Below, piece by piece: positions 56,100-64,000 of a stretch of DNA of 64,000 bases (positions are counted from its first letter, which is position 1; every line of letters begins with the position of its first letter). The stretch covers positions 68,599,912 through 68,663,911 of the forward strand of contig CM043963.1 of assembly GCA_014529385.2 (NCBI GenBank), in the 5' to 3' direction. Both the position numbers and the translations under genes were made by a program. Source of the DNA: Adiantum capillus-veneris. Its lineage: Eukaryota > Streptophyta > Polypodiopsida > Polypodiales > Pteridaceae. The notes under the pieces are model-generated. The model was not told the DNA's origin, did no database searches, and saw nothing but the letters and a program-made list of their open reading frames with translations.

Positions 56100-57150
56100 G
56101 CTTTGTGAAACTATCAGCCATGTTGTCCTTAATAGAACAATATGCAAGTCAAACTTTACCATCAGTAATCCAATCATGAACTTCAATGTGCTTGATTTTC
56201 TCACCAAGCACAAGATTATGTGCCAATGCAATAGCACTATGAGAATCTGAGCGAAGAAGAATGGGAGATGTCGAAGGATGGCCGAAACAGTGAAAAATTT
56301 GTTGAAGAAGATCAAAATGAGTCATAGCAAAAACGTTAGAGAGTTGAGTTTGAACCCAATAAAGAAGATCTGGGTGAGAACCTGTAAGGATCAAATCATC
56401 CATATAAAGCACTATGAAGCATATCTCTCCATTAGTCATGAGCACGTAAAGGTTAGGATCTCCATAAGTTCTTTGGAAACCCAAAGAAAGTAGAAAGCTG
56501 TCAATCTTCGCATAACAAGCTCGAGGAGCTAACTGAAGATCATCATAGAGAGCCTTCACTAAAAGAACATCATGCTCATGTCCAGGAATGGTGAAACTTG
56601 GTTGTTGCTCAACATAAACTTCCTCCTCTAAAGATGAAATCTATGTCTCCATAGCCTTACGCCCATGAGGGTTAGGCATAGCCTCCTCTGTTGTTGAAGA
56701 TGCTCAGATCTCTTCAAGTTGAGCCATCAAAGCATAGCGCATTGTTTGTCGAGTGAGGTGGGTACTTGAAGAGGCTTGTTACTGAAGTTCCAAGCCAAGG
56801 AGACCCGAGTCCCGTAATAAGGTGCGAACCCACTTAGGATGCGAAAGTCTAGTGGAGGTCCTACATCAACAACAGTAGTAGAGGTAGGGAAAGGATGAGA
56901 CAAAGGAGTAGATGTAGTAGAGGGAGGAGTAGAAACAATTGGTGTAGTAGTCGATGGAGAAGACATACTAGGTGTAGTGGAAGGAAGAGAGAGAGCAGAG
57001 AGAGGCTCCAAAATGTCAAATGGATCATTAGTGTTAGATACAAATTCAACACCATCAAGCCCAAACTTAGACTCATCAAAGCGAGCATAGTGAGAGAGAA
57101 CAATGTCTCCAATTGAAGGATCCTAGAAGGGAAAACCCTTGTATCAAAGA
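56100..57150 (-). pseudogene. C4 copia linker, reverse transcriptase and RNase H remnants
   Basis: Minus strand: a Ser/Thr/Pro-rich linker (56727-57150), then PRACYAKIDSFLLSLGFQRT, DPNLYVLMTNG and the catalytic LYMDDLILTG near 56380. After a large deletion comes the RNase H end, LRSDSHSAIALAHNLVLGEK and IKHIEV. The N-terminal half of the reverse transcriptase is largely lost. Non-functional. Confidence 0.82.
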
Positions 57151-57157
57151 GCAAAAC

Positions 57158-57910
57158 TTGTAAAGATCATTTGGGTAGACTTCACCTCTAAAGTAGTCCG
57201 CTTGGAAGCAGGGACATGCACATGGAGCAATACATCCAAATACACAAAGATGAGAGACATTAGGTTTACGTCTAGAGAGGATTTGCTTTGGAGTTGTACC
57301 GTCTACCGCTTTAGTGAGAGAGAAGTTAAGAATGTATACTTAAGTGGTCAAGAATGTATATTGAAGTGGTGATAGCTCCACCCCAAAAGGCGAGAGGAAG
57401 CTTAGAATGTTGTAGTAAAGAATGAGCCATTTCTTTCACAGTACGATTCTTTCTCTCAACAACACCATTCTAAGAACGAATGTAAGGAATGGTAGTTTGC
57501 CTTTGAATACCTTTAGAAGCAAGGAAGTTGTCAAATGGTAGAAATTCTCTACTGTTGTCAGTCTTGAGAAATGAAACCTTTGATCTTGTTTGATTCTCCA
57601 ATTGAGAAATCCAAACTTTGAAGTTAGATAGAGCATTAGACTTCTTGAAAAGAAAACAAACCCAAGTTTTGCGAGAGAAATCATCCACCGATAACATGAA
57701 ATATTTGGAGTCACCAGGAGTCCACCTCCAGTAGACCTGCTAGACGTGCATGAACCAACTCAAGAACACAAGTGGCTTGATAGGTGGCCTCCTTTGTAAA
57801 AGAGGCTCTATGTTGCTTGCCTTTAGCACAAGAGGAGCACACATGGTGTGGATGGTGGAGCTGAGGAGACAACAATCTGCAGCAAAGTAGTGATATGAAC
57901 ATGTCCATTA
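57158..57910 (-). pseudogene. C4 copia integrase
   Basis: Minus strand: CSSCAKGKQHRASF zinc-binding end, LSVDDFSRKTWVCFLFKKS, FLKTDNSREFL, a TAG near 57470 and NGVVERKNRTVKEMA, with LPLAFWGGAI following. The D and E blocks are visible, but stops and frameshifts interrupt them. The 5' side is separated from its zinc-finger start by the foldback MITE. Confidence 0.82.
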
Positions 57911-58352
57911 GGGAAAATTTAGACTCACAAAGGGGCCTTTTAAGGAGTTTGACTTCCTCTCTCATGTCCAAAACGGGCGTGCGGTAAATTTTTTGCAAAT
58001 CAACTCTAAACTTGGCGGAGATTTGGCAGTTTGAATCTACTCTTTAAACTCTTTCTATTGATATATAACACGCCACGAGATTCTTCATATTTTGAAAGAT
58101 TCTATTTTTGATTCTCTAGATTCTAAACGGAGTTGTCACATCACAAGAGAATAAAAAATAGAATCTTTCAAAATACGAGGAATCTCATGGCGTGCTATAT
58201 ATCAATAGAAAGAGCTTGAAGAGTAGATTCTAACTGTCAAATCTCTGCCAAGTTTAGATTTGATTTGCAAAAAATTTACCACATGCCCATTTTGAACATG
58301 AGGGAGGAAGTCAAACTGCTTATAAGGCCCATTTGTGAGTCCAAATTTTCCC
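57911..58352. mobile_element. long-TIR foldback MITE in C4
   Basis: 442 bp made almost wholly of two inverted arms of about 205 bp. Each starts GGGAAAATTTRGACTCACAA and includes GTAAATTTTTTGCAAATC and TCTTTCTATTGATATATA. A loop of a few tens of bases separates them. It is flanked by TA on both sides. Removing it restores the C4 frame (IAMPINGHVHITTLL) with one TA. TA duplication suggests a Tc1/mariner-type origin. The arms would form a long hairpin RNA if transcribed. Confidence 0.85.
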
Positions 58353-59610
58353 TAATTGGCATAGCGATAGTACCATAAGAGACTTTCTTAATGAGAGAGA
58401 AGTGCTTTTGATGGAGCAAATAATTGATGAATGTGAGAATCATGAGGAGACATGTTATAAATAAAAGATTTGATGCAGTAGACACCTCTGTCTCGAAGGC
58501 CATGTCCAACAATAGAGAGGGACTTCCGATCAATAACTTCAATCACTTCATCATCGAAGTAGACTCCTGATCCTTTTGATGTAGCTTTAGAAATTGAGAT
58601 CAAAGAGTTTAGGCACACTCAAAACATCATGAAGTGTAGCATCTCCAAACGAAATTTCACCAACTCCGACCACAAGAAAGATTGAATCATCACCGATGTG
58701 TGTACCGATGAAGAAGTAGTTTTATAGTTTTCCATTAGGTTTTTAGATGATTTCATGTGAGAGGATGCACCACTATCTCCAATCCATTCCTCTTTGGAAA
58801 ATGCCTCAAGGTTATGTGGAGAGGGAGGGGTGATGACAACGAGAGAGTCTTCACTTTTAGAGAGAGAATCTTCACATGTACAGAGAAGGAGACTGAGCAA
58901 GATAAGCAATTTTAGTGTTACCGTCTTTGCCCTTGTCATTGTCATTGGAAGAGAGAGTAGAGTCTTGAGATTTGAGTTTTGCTTTGGCTTTTTTGGAAAG
59001 ATAGCCTTTGGTATATCACCGCTCATCAAGATGCCCAGAACGACCACAAAGTGTGCACTCTCGCTTTTCCTTTGGTTTGTGCTTGTTACCTTGTTGCTCC
59101 AAAGGTTTGACTTGGGAAGATTGTCCATTACCTTTGCCTTTGGGTTTGCCTTTGCCCTTGCCTTGTGCCACAAGTGTACCATTGGTTTTGCCTTGGCTAC
59201 GAATGAGATATTTATAATAAAGGAGACTAATCGTCTTCGAATAAGTAGGCATAGGAAGATGCATATAGACATTGTCTTTAGATGCACCAAAAGAGTTAGG
59301 AAATTTAGCAAGCAACTTATGCATGGGATTACCAACGGGATGTCCGGCTTCTTTGAATTGTCTCTAATACGAGGAGTGAACTCAACAACTTTGTCCATGA
59401 TGTTGTTGGAGTCATGAATAAAGATGTGATCCGAATTTGTTTCTAGTTTAGAGATCTTGGTCAATGAAGTTCTCCTATAATGAAGTTGAATGTCTTCCCA
59501 CATAGCTTGAGCCGTCGTATCCTCCACAATAAACTGAGGAGCTACTGATGAAGTCATGGCATGAATGATGAGGGTCTGAGCTTGGGAATCAAGAAAGGTG
59601 CAAGACCGAG
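58353..59610 (-). pseudogene. C4 copia gag and protease
   Basis: Minus strand: QFIVEDTTAQAMWEDIQLHY, RRTSLTKISKLET (gag core), then a frameshift to a Lys/Gly-rich stretch and the zinc knuckle CTLCGRSGHLDE near 59030, with the last Cys lost. The protease active site is EWIGDSGASSHM near 58770, followed by SLSIVGHGLRDRGVYCIKSF. The gag N-terminus is missing: similarity stops near 59610, where a gypsy LTR fragment abuts. Confidence 0.82.
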
Positions 59611-59611
59611 G

Positions 59612-59792
59612 GGTACATTGCTAATTAATCTCCTCCCAAACACTCCTTATAGGCTAGAGCCTTGCCCTAGGACTCTATAAATAGGAACCCCCATTCTTAG
59701 CATTGACCTTATCCATAAGCCTCTAGCTCTTAGCCCTAGAGGATTGAGCCCTTAGCTCCTAGCTCTTAGCCGATAAGACCCTTGTCTCGACA
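59612..59792 (-). repeat. G3, gypsy-type LTR fragment
   Basis: On the minus strand it starts TGTCGAGACAAGGGTC directly after AAGAGGGGAGTAA and a preceding CGAGGACAAACA-type polyprotein end. It contains CTATTTATAG as TATA box and repeated CTAAGAGCTAG words. It is truncated where C4 begins. Confidence 0.6.
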
Positions 59793-60905
59793 TTACTCCC
59801 CTCTTAAGGGAAAGAGTTGTTTGTCCTCGAAAACTAGAGTGAGAAGATGGAGTCCTCACAAAGAGATGTAGAACAATGTGGACGTGACTGTATACTAGCA
59901 ACCATGTCAAACTATCATAAGATCTTACTATGAATAAACATGTTGGCCGTATCCAGAGTATTTTTGGTTGTATGTTGGTTGCATATCCTGGAGTGTATGC
60001 TCTTAGCATATCACAGGATGGATTGTCCTAGCATCATTTAGAAGTGGTGTATGCTCTTATCATATATGCTCTCAACATAACGCCTAGGGGTGTACGCATA
60101 TTACTGCTCATACATATTAGGCTTTACTCTTAGCATAGCTATGCTCATAGCAAGGATATGTTCTTAGCATGTCTATTTTCCTTGTTTAGATTGAACCATG
60201 TTCATAACTTAAATTGCAACATAAACCATGTTATGTCAAACTCTTGTTCATAATTGGGTGTGTAGAAATGATTAAGTTGTTGTAGTGATGACTCCCCCAT
60301 CCTAGAGAGAGGTTTCATCCTTGAAACAACCAAAAAAGTATTCTCATGCTGCATCGAATAAATTAAACACTAGGTCCAATAACATCTAATGTGCATGCAA
60401 TAACAAACCTTTATCCTAGCCTATAGGATAATAAAGTGCATGAATCAATAGTGTGAATCAAGGTAGAACCATAACATAGAAGAAACCATCTGTTAAATTG
60501 CAAATACTTGTTACATTAACAAGTCTACGTATCGAACAATTTCTGGCCACTGAAATCGCTCCGGATACCTTGGGCCATAAGGGTCCAAGAACGGATGAAC
60601 CAAAACCTTGAGACTTTGTAGCAACACATCATTAATAAAGGGTGCCAATGTTAGCCTCAAAGAGCTACGTATTCACCTTGTAATATGCCTCTCAAAGTGA
60701 TGCCAAAACATATGACATCCGTCAAGTACAATGAAGTAGTTGTGTGTGGAGAAAGCATAATGTAATGGAAATGGCCTATGAACTTTGAGAATAGCCGTAT
60801 TAAGAGAATTAGAGTGAGCATTTTTTTGAGATCACTTTGAGAACATAGAGGGTGAACTTGATTAATGATGGTAGCAACATAAACATAGTACTAAATTAAC
60901 TTTTC
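59793..60905. other. retroelement-derived or unassigned DNA
   Basis: Repeated words ATGCTCTTAGCAT and GCTCATAGCA at 60000-60180. Near 60281-60340 the minus strand reads CAAGGATGAAACCTC...GATGGGGGAG, resembling another gypsy 3' end with polypurine tract. No ORF recognised. Confidence 0.4.
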
Positions 60906-61190
60906 ATGAACAATACTTTTGCAAGAGAGAGAGTATTAGAGAACTGGACAATAGTTGAGGACCGGATTTACTTGGAGCCGGTCCCCCCTCCAAAAGACGT
61001 TTGTATTATAGATTCTCCCATCAAGAGAGACTTGGTACAATACAATCTTTGTGTTCCTTGTGACCTTGGTGATGCTATGAAGATGGAAAGCTTTATGCAT
61101 CACGAGCATAACATAAACTTTGCAAAAAGCATTAACTATCCCAAGCTCAATCCCAAGGCCTCAAACACATTCGAAGGTGGAGAGAGCTAG
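60906..61190 (+). other. unrecognised 94-codon ORF
   Basis: MNNTFARERVLENWTIVEDR, then LEPVPPPKDVCIIDSPIKRD and a C-terminus with KLNPKASNTFEGGE. I do not recognise it and see no flanking gene signals. It may be a relic of an unknown element. Confidence 0.2.
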
Positions 61191-61455
61191 CGGAGAATAA
61201 GGGTAGGGAAGAGGAAGAAGAATCATTCATAGGAGAAAGAAATAGTTCCTCACTTATCATCACTCTACTTGCTTAGCATAGCATAATAGCATAGTAATGA
61301 AGATGAAGAAGATGGAAAAATTAAGCATTGAAGCATGGCTCTTGGTTGGATTTGCATTCCATAGCCAAGAGTGTTGGTGTAGGCTCTCCACTTCTCAACA
61401 AGCTTGGAGAAGGAGAAGGAGCTCTTGCACTTTGCACTTCACATAATGTGAGAGT
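61191..61455. other. unassigned DNA
   Basis: GAA-rich stretch near 61215 and short AGCATAGCATAATAGC repeats near 61270. Nothing else seen. Confidence 0.4.
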
Positions 61456-61522
61456 GTGTATGTGTGTGTGTGTGTGTGTGGGAGAGTAAACCCCCCCTCT
61501 CAAGCTTGGTCCACCCCCCCCC

Positions 61523-61558
<36 letters not shown>

Positions 61559-61560
61559 TG
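61456..61560. repeat. (GT)n, poly-C and (CT)n cluster
   Basis: GT run, then a C homopolymer of about 20 bases, then CT dinucleotides. Confidence 0.95.
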
Positions 61561-61716
61561 TATTATTTAATTATATCATTTGGACATGTGTCTTCTTTTT
61601 CGTCTTTGAGAGAAAGAAGTTCATTATTTATTTTTATGCATCTAAATTCTCATTGGACCTCTTTAAAGCCTATCCAATAGGATTCAAGCACATCATGAGG
61701 GCCACATGTGGAGGAT

Positions 61717-61747
<31 letters not shown>

Positions 61748-61905
61748 TTATTTAATTATATCATTTGGACATGTGTCCTCTTTTTCCTCTTTGAGAGAAA
61801 GAACTTAATTATTTATTTTTATGCATCTAAATTATCATTGGACCCCTTTAAAGCCTATCCAATAGGATTCAAGCACATCATGAGAGCCACATGGGGAGGA
61901 TTTTG
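61556..61905. repeat. tandem duplication, ~186-bp unit
   Basis: GTATTATTTAATTATATCAT to GGAGGATT occurs at 61560-61720 and 61745-61905, each preceded by a CT tract. Only a handful of differences are seen. Confidence 0.9.
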
Positions 61906-62193
61906 ACATGTCTTTTATGCTTCTTAAGTCATTTGATTTGAATTGAACACTTCAAGAACCTTAGTCATTTAAGCATGAGAATCACCTCAAGCTTGGGCAC
62001 AGTTCCCACAAACACTTTAAACATTAATTAGCAAGCCGACAAGCACCTCATGCTTGGGTAGGATTCCCACCTAAAAGGGCGGGGTAATGCGTGTGCTAGT
62101 CTCCACCCAATCGTGCTATCTTATAGCCTCCCCCTAGCGTGCACATTGTCCGGCCGTGCCGGTGGCCTGTCTCGTAGGACCCATGTCCTTACA
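61906..62193 (-). repeat. G4 3' LTR (left limit uncertain)
   Basis: On the minus strand TGTAAGGACATGGGTCC follows the polypurine run CAAGGGGGGGTAA (62194-62206). The far end of the LTR is not defined. Confidence 0.55.
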
Positions 62194-62206
62194 TTACCCC
62201 CCCTTG
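62194..62206 (-). promoter_or_regulatory. G4 polypurine tract
   Basis: Minus strand CAAGGGGGGGTAA between the end of the polyprotein frame and the LTR start. Confidence 0.7.
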
Positions 62207-64000
62207 GAGAATCATTTTCCTCCTCGAAAATGAACGTAGGAAAACGTTTCTTAAGTGCGGAGACATTCTCCCATGTAGAACCTTCTTCAGGTTTATCTAG
62301 CCATTCTACCAACACCTGTCATCTGACATGATGTCTGGTGCGAAGTTCATAAGAATCCAAAATATTTTCGGGCTCATGAGGGATGCTTGGAAGTTCGATA
62401 AGGTCAACTAACACAACTGTGTCGATGCTAGTATCATTCTGTCCTAGCTGTTTTCGTAAACGGCTAACATGAAAAACAGGATGAACTCCTGAGTGCTCTA
62501 GAAGAGCTAACTTCTAGGCCACTTGACCTATACGTTTGAGAATGGTAAATGGTCCACAATAGCGTGGTGAAAGTTTAGCAACTTTTCCCGTCTTCAGACT
62601 TTTTGAATGCTCCAAAACTCTGAGGCAAACCTTGTCTCCTTCTTCAAAAGTAGCAAGACAACGATGCTCATCTGCGTACTTCTTACATCGATCTTGAGCT
62701 TGATTAACATTCTGTTGAGCAACTCGAAACATTTATAATGGTCTTGGAGAAAATCCTTCGCTTGTTGTATCTTCTCCTTAGCCAACCCCACTAGAACGGG
62801 TGATCTAGGTTGAAATCCATATAAAAGCATAAATGGACTAAACCCTGTAGTCACATGCTTTGAACTATTATAAGAAAATTCCCATATAGGTAAGTAGTCT
62901 TCCTAATTGGTTTGCTTCTTGCTGACGTACGCTTGTAGCATATCCTCTAGCACTTGATTAACTCTTTTGGTTTGACCATCCGTTTCTGGATGATCAGCCG
63001 TACTTAGATTAAGATTAGTTTCCAACTTTTGAAACACAGCTCTCCAAAAGTGATTATCGAACTTTCGATCTCTGTCACTAATGATACTAGCTGGAAGACC
63101 GTAGAGTTTATATATAAGCTCTACAAATAGCCGTGCTTATTCCGGTGTCTTAACCGTAGTCTTAGCGAGAATGAATCAACCCATCTTTGTGAGACGGTCT
63201 ACAATTACCCATATGGCATCATGGCCACGATTGTAGTAGGTAGTCCTACTCCAAAATCCATAGAGATACTCTCCCACTTACCTTGTGGAATCTCTAAAGG
63301 ATGTAAAAGGCCATCTACCTTGAGGCACTTTGCCTTATTAACTTGGCACTGTTGGTAGTTTAGTACGTACTCTTGAACACCATGATGTAAGCCCGGCCAA
63401 TAAAATTTCCGTCGAACTAAGGCATACGTCTTACGAATACCTAGATGACCAGCACGTAATCTATCGTGACACTCAAATAATATTTGGTGCCTGAGTCCTT
63501 TGGCACGCATATTGTACCCTTGTGGAGTAAGTAACCATGATCAATGGAAAAATTCTTCCATCGCTTAAGCTCTTCTTGAGTAGGGGTGGAGATCTGTGTG
63601 TTGGAGTTTTTATCTGCGCGTGCAGAGACATGTGAGTGTGAGGGATCCCTTTTTAAAACTGCACTCCACACTTTAGCATATGATTGATCTTGTGCACACT
63701 TGCCACGTAATGACTCCAAAAGTCCACTCTTTATTTTCGTGAAAGCAAGTTAATTAACCTGAGGCATCCGACTTAGTGCATTCGCTACTACATTATATCG
63801 CCCCTTGCGATATCATAGCTTACAATCATAATCTTGAAGGATTTTCTGTCAATCTAGCTTTACGGCCCTTCAAGTCTGATTGAGTAGTAAACCATTTGAT
63901 GCTCTCCTGGTCAAAAACTACTTCAAACTCGGCACCATATAAATAGTGTCGCCACTTTCGTAAAGCGTGAACTATGGCATAGAGCTCTCTCTCATAGACA
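62207..64000 (-). pseudogene. G4 gypsy chromovirus pol: RNase H, integrase, chromodomain
   Basis: Minus strand, entering from the right edge: RNase H ERELYAIVHALRKWRHYLYG and FEVVFDQESIKWFTTQ. Then HGYLLHKGTICVPKDSG, the integrase zinc region (ECHDRLRAGHLGIRKTYALV ... CQVNKAKCLK), the core start SISMDFGVGLP, a damaged core, TTGFSPFMLLYGFQPRSPVL, and the C-terminal region RYCGPFTILKRIG. A chromodomain (VEWLDKPEEGSTWENVSALK) ends near 62200. Stops and frameshifts occur throughout (for example after VNQAQDRCKKYADEH and around 63190). The reverse transcriptase and 5' LTR lie beyond the window. Confidence 0.88.

Noticed and set aside
58794-59417. 207-codon plus-strand ORF
   Set aside because: Antisense of the C4 gag, whose minus frame has a protease active site and zinc knuckle.
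61456-61906. Ser/Leu-rich plus-strand ORFs
   Set aside because: Produced by GT, C and CT repeats and the 186-bp tandem duplication.

Overview
The window looks like nuclear DNA from a land plant with a large, transposon-rich genome. The evidence is plant-type Ty1/copia and Ty3/gypsy LTR retrotransposons (several with the initiator-Met primer site TGGTATCAGAGC), chromodomain gypsy elements, tRNA-derived SINEs, MITEs, and one spliced U-box/USP receptor-like kinase gene of a plant-specific family. The species cannot be named from the sequence. Long introns and dense nested elements would suit a fern, a gymnosperm or another big-genome plant. No bacterial or organellar genes, rRNA, intact tRNA or CRISPR arrays were seen.

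Layout. 1-3021: 3' half of a chromodomain gypsy element (G1) with its 3' LTR. 3022-8947: a decayed copia element (C1), interrupted by a 474-bp gag-like fragment and by a solo LTR with a perfect 5-bp target duplication. 8948-9870: scrambled LINE fragments. 9978-13600: SINEs, microsatellites and unassigned DNA. 13601-27290: a three-level nest, with copia C3 (minus) inside copia C2 (plus) inside the 5' LTR of a badly decayed gypsy element G2. 27291-34103: mostly unassigned DNA with small tandem duplications and a second SINE copy. 34104-37147 plus 53184-53374: exons of one minus-strand host gene, a U-box protein kinase with a USP segment. The roughly 16-kb intron between them holds a Harbinger-type MITE and a second nest. 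In that nest, element A (38195-45659) contains the minus-strand element E (40095-44555), which contains a solo LTR, and next to A lies the complete non-autonomous element B (45868-51928). 53.8-55.7 kb: a host tandem duplication carrying a Mutator-type MITE with a 9-bp target duplication. 55.8-59.6 kb: a decayed minus-strand copia element (C4) split by a long foldback MITE. 59.6-64.0 kb: gypsy LTR fragments, tandem repeats and the 3' half of a minus-strand chromodomain gypsy element (G4) that runs off the window.

The only convincing host protein gene is the U-box kinase. Its six visible exons join in phase to about 808 codons, and the amino-terminal part of the USP domain was not found. The most unusual mobile element is B. 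It has 1.3-kb LTRs, a perfect TSD, a primer site and a polypurine tract. It keeps gag and a protease-like region, but where reverse transcriptase and integrase should be it has a repeat-rich ORF of about 360 codons that I do not recognise. Solo LTRs of the same family lie at 5510-6628 and 41615-42825. Statements of similarity are by-eye comparisons within the window; no alignment or database search was run.
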